A stretch of 64,000 nt of DNA from an uncultured Ruminiclostridium sp. (GTDB taxonomy: Bacteria > Bacillota > Clostridia > Oscillospirales > Ruminococcaceae): contig CANRGJ010000006.1 in NCBI GenBank assembly GCA_947630175.1, positions 116,618 through 180,617 on the forward strand. The letters are read 5' to 3'. A program made the position numbers and the translations under genes. Each line of letters begins with the position of its first letter. The stretch's first letter is position 1. Shown in pieces: positions 8,098 to 16,889 of this stretch. The notes under the pieces were generated by a model. That model saw only the letters and a program-made list of their open reading frames with translations, was not told the origin of the DNA and did no database searches.

Positions 8098-8999
8098 ATA
8101 TTTTTGAACTTCTTTGCGACCACACCGTTCTGGTGGTGGTATTCGGCTCGGCGCTTCTGGGTATGGTAAGCGGGTTGCTGGGCATGTTTTCTGTCCTCCG
8201 CCGTCAGAGCCTTTTAGGGGACGGAGTGAGCCACGCGGCGCTTCCCGGCGTTGCGGCGGCGTTCCTGCTCACGGGAACTAAGGACAGCGGAACGCTTTTG
8301 CTTGGAGCGCTTTTATCGGGACTTACCGCGGCGGGACTTATCTTTTCCTCTGTGAAAAAGTCGAAGGTGAAATTCGACGCCGCGCTCGCCACAATTATGT
8401 CCTCCTTCTTCGGCTTGGGAACGGTACTGCTCACCTGCGCGCAAAAGCTCCCCAACGCAACTCAGGCGGGACTTCACAGCTTTATTTACGGGCAGGCGTC
8501 CTCAATGCTGGAGCGTGACGCTCTGGTAACGATAATTTGCGGAGGAGCAATACTTGCCGTCGTTCTTCTGCTCTGGAAGGAAATAAAGGTGTTCGTTTTC
8601 GACAGGGATTTTGCCTTACAGCTGGGAATACCCTGCGGCAGGATAAATCTTATCCTCTCGTTTCTCACCGTCCTCGGCGTGATCATCGGCATACAAACGG
8701 TGGGAGTAGTTCTGATGAGCGCAATGCTCATCGCTCCTGCCGCCGCCGCAAGACAGTGGTGCGACAAGCTGTGGGTTATGGCTGTTCTTTCCGCCCTGTT
8801 CGGCGGTATATCGGGGGCGGCGGGAGCATTAGCTGGAGCATTGGCGCCGGGAATACCCACAGGTCCGTCAATAGTGATAGCGGCGTCTGCACTGGCAGTG
8901 TTGAGCCTTTTGTTTGCCCCTAAAAGAGGAGTTTTGTACCGCATATACCTGCGGCACAAGGCTATGAAAAAGGAGGAAAGCTATGGATGCGGGAATTGA
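8094..8999 (+). CDS. Metal ABC transporter permease 1
   Basis: A 301-residue polytopic membrane protein of the ABC-3 family with eight or so hydrophobic helices, forming half of the metal channel. Family features include LLGDGVSHAALPG near residue 40 and IQTVGVVLMSAMLIAPAAAA near 200. The GTG start overlaps the ATPase stop as GTGA and follows AGGAGGAGA. Gene order (binding protein, ATPase, two permeases) matches mntABCD of Bacillus and troABCD of Treponema, in which two different permeases pair in the membrane. Confidence 0.9.
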   Translation: MNIFELLCDHTVLVVVFGSALLGMVSGLLGMFSVLRRQSLLGDGVSHAALPGVAAAFLLTGTKDSGTLLLGALLSGLTAAGLIFSSVKKSKVKFDAALATIMSSFFGLGTVLLTCAQKLPNATQAGLHSFIYGQASSMLERDALVTIICGGAILAVVLLLWKEIKVFVFDRDFALQLGIPCGRINLILSFLTVLGVIIGIQTVGVVLMSAMLIAPAAAARQWCDKLWVMAVLSALFGGISGAAGALAGALAPGIPTGPSIVIAASALAVLSLLFAPKRGVLYRIYLRHKAMKKEESYGCGN

Positions 9000-9846
9000 G
9001 ATACAGCTTATAGCAACATTAACAGCGGCAGGCTGTGCGATACCGGGGAGCTTTCTGGTACTGCGCCGAATGAGTATGACCGCCGACAGCATAACTCACA
9101 CCATACTTTTAGGAATAGTCCTCGCCTTTTTCGTGACAAACGACCTTTCCTCCCCGTTTCTCATTATAGGTGCGGCTTTGACAGGACCCGTCACGGTATG
9201 GCTGACTGAGCTTATCGTAAAGACAAGGCTTTTGTCCGAGGACAGCGCCACGGGGATAGTTTTCCCCCTGCTTTTCTCCATAGCGGTGATACTGATAACC
9301 CGCTACGCAGGCTCTGCTCACCTTGACACGGATTCGGTGCTTTTAGGGGAGCTTGCCTTTGCTCCCTTTGACAGAATGATAGTTTTCGGCACGGATATAG
9401 GAGCAAAGGGCGTTTACCTCAGCGGCGGACTTTTACTGCTGAATATCCTGCTTACCGTCCTGTTTTTCAAGGAGCTGAAAATAGTTTCCTTTGACCCCGT
9501 TATTGCGGCGGTGATGGGCTTTTCCCCCACGCTGATAAATTACGGACTGATGACTATGGCGTCCCTTACAGCAGTGGGAGCCTTCGAGGCAGTTGGCTCG
9601 GTATTGGTGACTGCGTTTATGACAGCACCGCCCGCCGCCGCTTATCTGCTGACTCATGATCTTAAAAAACTGCTGATAATTTCCTGCACTATCGGTGGCG
9701 CAAGCGGGATACTTGGCTACAACACCGCAATGCTCCTGGACGTTTCAATAGCGGGCTGTATGGCGGTGTGGACGGGTATATTCTTTATGGCGGCATTTGT
9801 GTACAACGTCGTCAGAAGAAAACGTGGAGCAGCGGCAAAATGTTGA
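8983..9846 (+). CDS. Metal ABC transporter permease 2
   Basis: A 287-residue second ABC-3 family permease, paralogous to the preceding one. It has SMTADSITHTILLGIV near residue 25 and GAFEAVGSVLVTAFMTAPPA near 205, the same positions as the equivalent motifs of permease 1. Start: ATG behind AGGAGG, overlapping permease 1 by 17 bases. It is the last gene of the importer operon; the next gene has its own promoter 29 bases after the stop. Two non-identical permeases suggest a heterodimeric channel. Confidence 0.9.
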   Translation: MDAGIEIQLIATLTAAGCAIPGSFLVLRRMSMTADSITHTILLGIVLAFFVTNDLSSPFLIIGAALTGPVTVWLTELIVKTRLLSEDSATGIVFPLLFSIAVILITRYAGSAHLDTDSVLLGELAFAPFDRMIVFGTDIGAKGVYLSGGLLLLNILLTVLFFKELKIVSFDPVIAAVMGFSPTLINYGLMTMASLTAVGAFEAVGSVLVTAFMTAPPAAAYLLTHDLKKLLIISCTIGGASGILGYNTAMLLDVSIAGCMAVWTGIFFMAAFVYNVVRRKRGAAAKC

Positions 9847-9874
9847 AATTTTTTGAATTGTTACCGTTTTGTAA

Positions 9875-9903
9875 TTGTATTTCACCCTCCTGTATGATAT
9901 AAT
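9875..9903 (+). promoter_or_regulatory. Sigma-A-type promoter for the small membrane protein gene
   Basis: -35 TTGTAT at 9875-9880, a 17-bp spacer and a perfect -10 TATAAT at 9898-9903, with the ATG 23 bases further on. The -35 is weak (3 of 6). Confidence 0.6.
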
Positions 9904-9925
9904 CAGATTTAAAGGAGGAATTGCA

Positions 9926-10321
9926 ATGAAAAAACGAATTATTTTGATCATCATGACCCTCGCCGCATTAACGCTGGAATGTCTGCCATGGGGCGTAGTT
10001 CTTAATTTCGCTTCCTCGCCTGACGCTTCAGTGACCGAAACGTTTTCTTATTTTTCGCTTACACCCTTCGGCTACGCTGTTTTCGGACCTCTTGCGGCCG
10101 CAGTGCTTACCTGCGTTTTGCTGATACTGACGATAATATACGCGGCTGTTCAGAATAAAGGACTTAAAACAACCGCCGCCGTTATCTCTTTATTATCAGC
10201 TCTGCTGTCTGTTTCCCCGATTTTATACGGGCTGAATTTTCTGACTGCGATAAATGTTGCAGTGACTTTGATCCTGCTTGCTCAGGGAATATTGCTCCTT
10301 ATAAAGGAAAAGACCGTATGA
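9926..10321 (+). CDS. Small polytopic membrane protein, unknown function
   Basis: 131 residues with about four hydrophobic segments: residues 3-27, 47-75, 80-105 and 108-127. The first segment could also act as a signal anchor. Start: ATG at 9926 after a perfect AAAGGAGG site and its own promoter. It is monocistronic, ending 8 bases before a strong bidirectional terminator. No motif gives a function. Confidence 0.6.
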   Translation: MKKRIILIIMTLAALTLECLPWGVVLNFASSPDASVTETFSYFSLTPFGYAVFGPLAAAVLTCVLLILTIIYAAVQNKGLKTTAAVISLLSALLSVSPILYGLNFLTAINVAVTLILLAQGILLLIKEKTV

Positions 10322-10374
10322 AAAAGATCCGCCGTTCAACTTACGTTGAACGGCGGTAATTTTTATTTTTTTAC
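10320..10374. terminator. Bidirectional terminator between convergent genes
   Basis: Perfect 12-bp stem CCGCCGTTCAAC/GTTGAACGGCGG (10329-10340 and 10345-10356) with an A-run on the left and a T-rich run on the right, so it can end transcripts from both the plus-strand gene at its left and the minus-strand gene at its right. Confidence 0.85.
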
Positions 10375-10695
10375 TTTTTCATCAGCCTGCCTGTATAATC
10401 TCTGCAGCTTCTGCACCCCGTTTTCCAGACGGTAATAATGGAACACATACGGCACCGTCAGCGCCAGAAACAGCAAAAACAGGATAATCAGCGGTATCTG
10501 CACCGTTATCAGAGCCATAGCCAGCGTCACTATCGTCATTATCGCAAAAGCCAGCGTTACCAGCAAATGTATAAGCCTTTCATGCTGAAAGAACTTAATA
10601 TTCACCAGCAGGGAATAAAGCTGTTCTTTAGTTACGCTTTCGCCCTGAACGAGCTGTTCCGTCTGACTTATGTATTCAAGAAGTTCGTTTTTCAT
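10363..10695 (-). CDS. Small two-helix membrane protein, unknown function
   Basis: 110 residues: an amphipathic N-terminal region (about 1-40), two adjacent hydrophobic helices (about 42-62 and 66-86, the latter ending VPYVFHYY), and a basic helical tail. This is a hairpin-membrane topology with both ends likely cytosolic. It lies 15 bases downstream of the GH9 cellulase on the same strand and may be read from the same transcript. No family is recognised. Confidence 0.55.
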   Translation of the reverse strand: MKNELLEYISQTEQLVQGESVTKEQLYSLLVNIKFFQHERLIHLLVTLAFAIMTIVTLAMALITVQIPLIILFLLFLALTVPYVFHYYRLENGVQKLQRLYRQADEKVKK

Positions 10696-10710
10696 ATTCT
10701 GTCCTTTCGC

Positions 10711-13437
10711 TTAGAACGGAGTTTTTCCGCATATCAGCTTTCCTCCCGAATACACTGCGATATTGCCCGCATTGTTGAAGGAAAAGTCGTTGCTGAGATC
10801 AAAATTGCTCCAGTCCTCCTTGTTGACTCTTCCCTGTATCCTCCACACTGCTCCCGCAGGAAGCGTCCCTGAGGGACAGGTTATCTTGAGCACGGTGTCG
10901 CATTTTGTGCCGTTCTTTGAAACAAAAGCTCCAGCAACGCCGCTTAGCGTGTCGTATGAGCTGCTGCTCTGCACTGCGCTGTGGTCGCAGGTGAACACCA
11001 GCCCCGCACTGCCGTCCTTTGTGAAGAAATAATCAACCTCAAGCCCCGCCAGATCAACAGCCGTACTGCCGTTGTTGGTTATCTCTATATTGAGATTTAT
11101 GGAGCTTCCCGAAGAAGCGCCGTCCCATGTAACTGTAACGATAAGTCCCCCTGCCGCCGCAGAGCCGCCCGTTACAGGCGGTTGAGTTTCCTGCGAGGAA
11201 GTCGTGCCGCCTGATGAACCGCTGTTCGGAGAGGTGGTGACTACTGCTCCTCCCGCCTTGCCGTCAGGCTCTTTTCCGTCCACTAACTTTCCGTTGTCGT
11301 ACACCGCAAGACAGTCCACTAACTTTGCCGTGCCCTGCTGTGAGCCGAGCCCCTGATATGACGGGTCGTTGGTGGGGTCCCACGCTCCCGTTGAGCTTAT
11401 CCTGAACTGCACCTCGCGCCTGTAAGCGTCCTGCCCGCCGGGGTAAATAAGCGCATTTCCGTAAGTCACCTCAACGCAGTAAATATTTTTTCCTGCGTCC
11501 CACTGGATTATCTTACATTCCGCTCCGCCTTGGGAATAGCCCATTTTAACGCTCACCGCCGAGGGGTCCACCTCCGACAGGTCGATGAAATATCTTAACG
11601 TCAGATTTTTGCTTACTCTTGCGGGCCAGCCCGTTTTGTTGTAAACGATAGCCTTTATCTCGGTAAAATCGTTTCCTGCGGCATTAACGCAGGCTTCCAC
11701 CTCATATTCGTCCCCAACCTTTTCAACAGCGCCGAAATTCTTTATAGTCTGTCCGCCGTATTTTGCGTACAGCTTTGCCAGAGCGCAGGTGTACCCCGCG
11801 TTGTAATCGCAGGCGACCTCGTTGTTTGTGTAGTTGGAAACCACGTCTTGATAGCTGTCGCTTGAATCAGGACCTCCCACCAATGCGCCGTAAAGGGTGT
11901 GACGTGCAGTCGAGGGGGTATTCATATTGTCGCAGTATGAGCCCTGAGCGTTTCTGTGATGAGGATTTACAGGATAATTTTCGCCAAAGCCGCACACAAA
12001 GCTCCTGCCCGTACTGCCCAGAGCGTAGTTCACCTGACTTACCGCAAAATCCCAGTATGTGGACTTTTTCCCCGAGGGGCAATACTTGCTCTCACTGTAA
12101 CAAGCGGCAATAAACGCCTGCGTGGTGGCGTATCTCAGGCTTCCCCATGTATCCAGCCATGCAAGCCCTTTCGGAGTATAGGTTATCCTCTCTCCGTTAT
12201 AGCCTGTGGTCCAGTAGTCCAGAGTTTTCTCTATGAATGAAGTATACGTGCCGTCCCCCGTTATCAGAGCCAGCCTTAACGCCGCCCCGATGGAAACGTC
12301 GTCCCAGCACATCGCCCACTTGTAGTCCGCCGACGCGGAGGAAAAGGCGGTTTTAGCCTTGCTTAAGTAAGAGTTGTCGTTCGTTGCGGTGTAAAGCCAC
12401 GTACCCGCCCATGCAAGCTCATCGTTGAACCCACTCCAGCTGTTGTAAAAGCCGTTTGCGGCGGTATAGCCGCTGTCGCTCTTTGTCTTTTCCGCAAAGG
12501 AGTACAGTTGTTTCGCGTGGGTAAGGCACTTTGAAGAATATGCTGAATCGATATTTTTGAACACCACAGCCGCCGCCGCAAGCGAAGCCGCCGCTTCAGC
12601 CACCACCGTTGAGCCGGGATTTGACATAGTGACCTTGTAGGAGGGTCTGTTCATCTGCATTACCTCAGGCGCACCCCACCAGGCGTGGTCAAGACTGCCG
12701 TCCCCCACCTGATAGTAAAATTCGTTCTCCGCCGTATGGCACTTTATCAGATAATCGTTTATCCAGCGTATAGTATCAAGTATGTACTCCAGCTGACCGC
12801 TTTTGTCATAGCTGTCATAGTCCTCATAAACGCTCCAGGAAAGCATTGCGGCGGTATAAGCCATAGGCAGGTTGAACTTCACGTTGTCCCCTGCGTCGTA
12901 CAAGCCGCCCGTCAGGTCAACGCCGTTGTCCGCCCCGTCTTTCAGCCCAGAATCGCCTCTCCAGTTGGTGCGCTCCTTGCCGCTGAGCTTGCCCGAACGC
13001 TGAAGCTCGTAGAAGATGAGGGATTTTTGCAGAGCCTCTCCGTAATTGTATTTTCCGCTTGCGTTCGTCCCCTCGTATTGCGATGCGTTTTCGGAATAGC
13101 CGTTTCCACCACCATTACCGCCGTTTCCGCCGCCGTTACTGCTTCCACCGCTTCCGCCGTTCCCGTTCCCTGAGCCGTCTGAATTTTCTCCGCTTTGGGA
13201 GCCGTCCGTATTGGGATCGTCCGTCTGCTGTCCGCCCGTTTCGCTTTCTTCAGGGGAAGTTGATGGAACGGTTGACGTTCCCTCGCTTGGCTCGGCAGTT
13301 TCATCACTGCTGAAAAAATGAAAATTAAAGTTAAACGGAATTACAGGTTCTCCCTCCTGCGCCGCACTGCACCCGCAAACCGTAATTGCGGCGCAAAGCG
13401 CCAGCGCCGTGAACCGTCCTGCCCTGCCTGCTCTCAT
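10711..13437 (-). CDS. GH9 endoglucanase with two CBM3-like modules, lipoprotein
   Basis: A 908-residue surface cellulase hydrolysing beta-1,4-glucan. The signal peptide ends at VCGC, so Cys23 may be lipidated and anchor the enzyme to the membrane. An acidic then Gly/Asn/Ser-rich linker covers about 43-118. The GH9 domain is about 128-570, with the catalytic base pair Asp181/Asp184 in DAGD, the His motif NPHHRNAQ at 491-498, and the proton donor Glu540 in NNEVACDYNAG. A CBM3c-like module (about 577-720), a Ser/Thr/Gly linker and a second CBM3-like module (about 768-908) follow. This is the processive theme B architecture. No dockerin or sortase motif is present. Start: ATG after AGAGAGGAA. 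Confidence 0.92.
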   Translation of the reverse strand: MRAGRAGRFTALALCAAITVCGCSAAQEGEPVIPFNFNFHFFSSDETAEPSEGTSTVPSTSPEESETGGQQTDDPNTDGSQSGENSDGSGNGNGGSGGSSNGGGNGGNGGGNGYSENASQYEGTNASGKYNYGEALQKSLIFYELQRSGKLSGKERTNWRGDSGLKDGADNGVDLTGGLYDAGDNVKFNLPMAYTAAMLSWSVYEDYDSYDKSGQLEYILDTIRWINDYLIKCHTAENEFYYQVGDGSLDHAWWGAPEVMQMNRPSYKVTMSNPGSTVVAEAAASLAAAAVVFKNIDSAYSSKCLTHAKQLYSFAEKTKSDSGYTAANGFYNSWSGFNDELAWAGTWLYTATNDNSYLSKAKTAFSSASADYKWAMCWDDVSIGAALRLALITGDGTYTSFIEKTLDYWTTGYNGERITYTPKGLAWLDTWGSLRYATTQAFIAACYSESKYCPSGKKSTYWDFAVSQVNYALGSTGRSFVCGFGENYPVNPHHRNAQGSYCDNMNTPSTARHTLYGALVGGPDSSDSYQDVVSNYTNNEVACDYNAGYTCALAKLYAKYGGQTIKNFGAVEKVGDEYEVEACVNAAGNDFTEIKAIVYNKTGWPARVSKNLTLRYFIDLSEVDPSAVSVKMGYSQGGAECKIIQWDAGKNIYCVEVTYGNALIYPGGQDAYRREVQFRISSTGAWDPTNDPSYQGLGSQQGTAKLVDCLAVYDNGKLVDGKEPDGKAGGAVVTTSPNSGSSGGTTSSQETQPPVTGGSAAAGGLIVTVTWDGASSGSSINLNIEITNNGSTAVDLAGLEVDYFFTKDGSAGLVFTCDHSAVQSSSSYDTLSGVAGAFVSKNGTKCDTVLKITCPSGTLPAGAVWRIQGRVNKEDWSNFDLSNDFSFNNAGNIAVYSGGKLICGKTPF

Positions 13438-13552
13438 AGTTTTTTCCTCTCTTGAACTTTATGTAAATGCAGAAAACTCTTTACTTGATTATACAATTTT
13501 CCTGCTTTTATGTCAACAGAAAAAACGTCTTTGCATTTCAAAAAATTGTTCC

Positions 13553-13581
13553 TTGCAAAAACCTGTTTTATATGTTACAAT
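13553..13581 (+). promoter_or_regulatory. Promoter of the antiporter gene
   Basis: -35 TTGCAA (13553-13558), a 17-bp spacer and -10 TACAAT (13576-13581), 30 bases before the ATG. It lies in the divergent gap with the cellulase gene. Confidence 0.65.
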
Positions 13582-13611
13582 AAAACAAATATCCGAGAAA
13601 GGGGAATAGGT

Positions 13612-15222
13612 ATGGAAGTCGTACTGCTGATAGCGGCCGTGGTCATTCTCATATGCATATTTGCCAACCGTGTTTCGGGCAGATTCGGCATACCCGTTCT
13701 TCTTGCGTTTATCGCAGTGGGAATGTTTTTCGGCTCTGACGGCGTGGTGAAGATCCCCTTTGACGATTACAGCCTTGCGGAAACGGGCTGTTCTGTGGCG
13801 CTTATCTTCATTATGTTTTACGGCGGCTTTGGCACTAACTGGAATAAGGCGAAGCCCGTCGCCGTGAAATCTATGCTCCTGTCCTCTCTCGGCGTTGTCT
13901 GCACCGCCGTTCTGACAGGACTTTTCTGCCATTTCGTGCTGAATATGGATATGCTTCTCGGTATGCTGGTGGGAGCCTGCCTCGGTTCAACTGACGCCGC
14001 TACTGTCTTTTCAATACTCCGCAGCAAGCGGCTGAACCTGAAATACAACACCGCCTCCCTCCTTGAAGTGGAAAGCGGCAGCAACGACCCTTTCGCCTAT
14101 ATGATGACTATGATAATTCTTTCGATAGCGCAGGGTCAGAGCAGCTCTCCCCTCGATGTAGCCTATATGCTGTTCGCTCAGCTTGTTTACGGCGCATTTT
14201 TCGGCGCTGTCATCGCAGTTTCGGCAGGGCTCGTTTTCAAAAAATTCAAAAACGCCATAGCGGGACTTGAGGCGGTATTTATGGTAGCGGTTGCGCTCCT
14301 CGCCTACGCCGCCCCCGCCGCAGTTGGAGGGAACGGCTATCTCAGCGCCTATATCGTCGGTATATATCTTGGCAACCGCCCCATAAGCGGCAAGCGCACT
14401 CTTGTGCATTTCTTTGACGGCGTGACGGGACTTTTGCAAATGCTGGTATTCTTTATGCTGGGACTGCTGGCGTTCCCCTCAAAACTGCCGGAGGTCCTGC
14501 TCCCGGGAATACTTATCGCTTTGTTTATGACCTTTGTCGCCCGCCCCATCTCAGTGTTCGGCATACTTGCGCCGTTTCGCTGTAAGCTGAACCAGATGCT
14601 GCTGGTCTCTTGGGCGGGACTTCGGGGAGTGGCGTCGATAGTTTTTGCCATAATGGCGTCCGCCGCCTTTGATTTTCAGCATTACGACCTGTTCCACACG
14701 GTATTTCTTGCGGTAATGTTCTCTCTGCTCCTGCAAGGCTCTCTTATCCCGCTTTTTGCAAAGAAGCTGAAAATGATAGACGACACGAACAACGTTCTCA
14801 CTACGTTCAACGATTATTCCGAAGAATTGCCCGTGCAGTTCATACGCCTCAGCGTCAGCGAGGGCGACCGCTGGGACGGCAGGCAGATAAAGGACATAGA
14901 TCTTCCTCCCGAAACGCTTATTGCGCTTGTGATAAGGGAAAATTCCCGCATAGTCCCCAAAGGTCACACACGGCTTAAGGCAGGGGACGTGGCGGTATTG
15001 TGTGCTCCCGCCTGCGCCGACACTGTGGGGATAAACCTCACCGAGATAGCCGTCACCTCAGAAAGCGTGTACCTGGGACTTCGGCTCAGCGAGCTTCCGC
15101 CCGACAACAGTCACCTTGTGATATTGATAAAGCGTGGCTCTCACGTTGTTATCCCAAGGGGGAACACCACGTTCAGGGAGGGAGACGTGCTGGTGGTAAA
15201 TTCAGCGGAGAAAAGTCCCTGA
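13612..15222 (+). CDS. K+/H+ antiporter, CPA1 family with RCK_C domains
   Basis: 536 residues. About 380 residues hold some 12 membrane helices typical of the NhaP2/CvrA group, including GACLGSTDAATVFSILR (ion-binding Asp region) and SGSNDPFAYMMTM. The C-terminal 150 residues hold two TrkA-C (RCK_C) ligand-binding units, the second starting near ITEIAVTSESVYLG. The protein would exchange K+ for H+ across the membrane, gated by a cytosolic ligand such as a nucleotide. The ATG at 13612 follows GAAAGGGGAATAGGT and the mapped promoter; an upstream in-frame extension starts before the promoter and is rejected. Confidence 0.88.
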   Translation: MEVVLLIAAVVILICIFANRVSGRFGIPVLLAFIAVGMFFGSDGVVKIPFDDYSLAETGCSVALIFIMFYGGFGTNWNKAKPVAVKSMLLSSLGVVCTAVLTGLFCHFVLNMDMLLGMLVGACLGSTDAATVFSILRSKRLNLKYNTASLLEVESGSNDPFAYMMTMIILSIAQGQSSSPLDVAYMLFAQLVYGAFFGAVIAVSAGLVFKKFKNAIAGLEAVFMVAVALLAYAAPAAVGGNGYLSAYIVGIYLGNRPISGKRTLVHFFDGVTGLLQMLVFFMLGLLAFPSKLPEVLLPGILIALFMTFVARPISVFGILAPFRCKLNQMLLVSWAGLRGVASIVFAIMASAAFDFQHYDLFHTVFLAVMFSLLLQGSLIPLFAKKLKMIDDTNNVLTTFNDYSEELPVQFIRLSVSEGDRWDGRQIKDIDLPPETLIALVIRENSRIVPKGHTRLKAGDVAVLCAPACADTVGINLTEIAVTSESVYLGLRLSELPPDNSHLVILIKRGSHVVIPRGNTTFREGDVLVVNSAEKSP

Positions 15223-15254
15223 CACAAAAACGGACAAATTATTCGAAAAAGCTG

Positions 15255-15283
15255 TTGACAAAACCCGCCCACCGTGGTATAAT
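15255..15283 (+). promoter_or_regulatory. tRNA-Ser promoter
   Basis: A perfect consensus: TTGACA at 15255-15260, 17-bp spacer, TATAAT at 15278-15283. It lies 33 bases before the tRNA and outside the prophage, so expression survives integration. Confidence 0.85.
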
Positions 15284-15316
15284 ACTTAAGTCAATCCGAA
15301 AGAAAGTTTCGACCAT

Positions 15317-15407
15317 GGAGATGTCGCCTAGCTGGTCGAGGGCGCATGATTGGAAATCATGTAAACGCGAAAGTGTTTCGAGAGTTCGAATCTCTCCATC
15401 TCCGCCA
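15317..15407 (+). tRNA. tRNA-Ser (GGA anticodon)
   Basis: A 91-base tRNA including the encoded CCA. The acceptor stem GGAGATG pairs with CATCTCC at 15397-15403, the anticodon loop carries GGA at 15352-15354, there is a long variable arm as expected for Ser, and the T-loop reads GTTCGAATC. Its 3' part from 15350 is repeated exactly at 47237-47294, so the downstream half of this gene is formed by the left prophage attachment site and the gene stays intact after insertion. Confidence 0.95.
15350..15407 (+). repeat. Prophage attachment site, left (attL)
   Basis: This 58-bp stretch, from the anticodon loop of tRNA-Ser to its CCA end, is identical to 47237-47294. The two copies bracket the whole phage gene set and the integrase lies next to the right copy, so they are attL and attR of an element integrated in the tRNA 3' end. 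Confidence 0.92.
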
Positions 15408-15410
15408 TTT

Positions 15411-15446
15411 TCCCGCTCTGCCAAAGGGTTTGAGCGGGATTTGCTT
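15411..15446 (+). terminator. Terminator after tRNA-Ser
   Basis: Stem TCCCGCTC/GAGCGGGA (15411-15418 and 15432-15439) followed by a T-rich stretch. Placed inside the prophage just after attL, it is brought by the phage and replaces the original tRNA terminator now at 47298-47345. Confidence 0.6.
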
Positions 15447-15573
15447 TACGCTTGATTATAGTTGAATATTGTTGAAAATTGTTTGCAAAGGGGTAGTTGA
15501 GGGGGTAGCATATATGCTCAAAACTGCTATTTATACATATAATTATAGTAGTTTGTTTTAGCAGAAAGTGCTA

Positions 15574-15602
15574 TTGACATAAAAGTATATTTATGATAGA
15601 AT
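15574..15602 (+). promoter_or_regulatory. Promoter for left-end prophage accessory genes
   Basis: -35 TTGACA (15574-15579), 17-bp spacer, -10 TAGAAT (15597-15602). The first gene starts about 200 bases later, so the transcript has a long AT-rich leader; a second TTGACA at 15713-15718 could drive a shorter one. Nothing else was recognised in 15447-15808. Confidence 0.6.
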
Positions 15603-15808
15603 AACTTAAAATAAGTTAAAATACATTTAAGTATATTTTAATTTTATAGCATGCTTGATCTTATAGCTAATTCATAAACCGTTTTATTAATCGTTAGCTC
15701 GTTTCTCCGCTTTTGACACAAGTTTATTTTTTTGTTTTATGAAACGCTAGGATGCGTGTGAACTGTTAAAGCACCACAAGATAATAAAAAGAAAAGGAAT
15801 AATAGTAA

Positions 15809-16333
15809 ATGTCAAATCAAAATGACCTCAATGAAAATTTATTGTCAGAGTCAGAAAAGGTAAATAGTGCACCATCTAATGACGGCAACAATGCTGAGTC
15901 GCATTTAGAAACTTTGGATGAAAAATATGGATTAAAAAAATGCGTTTTTAGGGGTATTTTATTCGTCATTAGTTTAGGTGCATTAGGTCCATATATTGCG
16001 GAGTGTATAATATCTCCGTTGTTTCCAGGCAGTGCGGAAGATTTAAGCATTTGGAATCAATACGTTGGCATTATCTTAGGTGTTGTTGCGACAGTGGTGA
16101 GTATTGTATCGATGATAATGGGATTTAGAAACTTTGACGAAACTCTTTCACTACAACAAATTTACCTATCTACTTTAAATCAGATAACGTTGGTTTCGCA
16201 AAAAGTGGAAGATGTAAAAACTCATGTTTCAAATTTAGATCAGGGGCATGATACTAGCACATCGAAAGAAGCAATAAAGGACCTGTGGAATGAAGAGCCA
16301 CCTGAAGAAGGAAGTAATAAAGAAAAAAAATAG
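15809..16333 (+). CDS. Prophage accessory membrane protein, unknown
   Basis: 174 residues: a polar N-terminal region (1-45), two hydrophobic helices (about 48-70 and 88-110, the latter GIILGVVATVVSIVSMIMG), then a charged tail with coiled-coil potential (about 118-150) and a Glu/Lys-rich end. The gene is AT-rich compared with host and phage structural genes and is on the plus strand, opposite to the lytic genes, with its own promoter. This is the usual place of lysogenic-conversion (moron) genes. Start: ATG after AAAAGGAATA. The function is unknown. A membrane superinfection-exclusion or effector role is possible but unproven. Confidence 0.55.
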   Translation: MSNQNDLNENLLSESEKVNSAPSNDGNNAESHLETLDEKYGLKKCVFRGILFVISLGALGPYIAECIISPLFPGSAEDLSIWNQYVGIILGVVATVVSIVSMIMGFRNFDETLSLQQIYLSTLNQITLVSQKVEDVKTHVSNLDQGHDTSTSKEAIKDLWNEEPPEEGSNKEKK

Positions 16334-16406
16334 GCTTATTTTGTAAATAAATAAACCTAAACATTGAACCGTTGTACATACTCGCTTTTACGGAGGATAA
16401 TATACT

Positions 16407-16889
16407 ATGTGCATGAAAAATGTAAATGCAAATTTTTTTACTTGTGTTGGTTTTCAACAATATGCAGATGGAGTTCCATCATTTATAGGAATATATGATT
16501 CAATTGTTCCTAAGGTACAAGGAGATAAATATTATATTGAAAATTTTAATGTCGTACTTGAGCTCTCTTTGATATTTAGTAACGATCCTGAAAAAGATGA
16601 ATTAAAACTGGATAAAGAATATGAGTTTAAAATTTGGTTATCTCATGTTGATAGTGGTTATGGTATAACCATATCAGATTTTCCTCTATGCTTAACATCA
16701 GACAATTTAACTAAATGGTGTAAGAATTTTTATGAAGCAACCCATAGAGTTCACATACCTTCGATATTTTTGCCTAAAGGTATGGGCAATTATGCATTAA
16801 AGTTATTTATCAGAGAAAAACAAGAAGGTAAAGAATTACCTTGGATTGTACAAACAATAAAAAAAATAGTTGTTGGCGGAAGTGTTTAA
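16407..16889 (+). CDS. Prophage accessory protein, possibly DUF6941-like
   Basis: 160 residues, soluble, no signal peptide. The segment YADGVPSFIGIYDSIVP followed by a beta-rich region and a C-terminal IFLPKGMGNYALKLFI resembles small beta-sandwich proteins of the DUF6941 type; this match is from memory and weak. The gene is AT-rich, 73 bases downstream of the membrane protein gene and on the same strand, so the two probably form a unit. The ATG at 16407 is chosen over 16413 because GGAGG at 16392-16396 is 10 bases upstream. It ends at a strong terminator. Confidence 0.5.
   Translation: MCMKNVNANFFTCVGFQQYADGVPSFIGIYDSIVPKVQGDKYYIENFNVVLELSLIFSNDPEKDELKLDKEYEFKIWLSHVDSGYGITISDFPLCLTSDNLTKWCKNFYEATHRVHIPSIFLPKGMGNYALKLFIREKQEGKELPWIVQTIKKIVVGGSV

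Noticed and set aside
12685..13173. A plus-strand frame in the cellulase gene.
   Set aside because: Low-complexity shadow of the Gly/Asn linker and GH9 domain.
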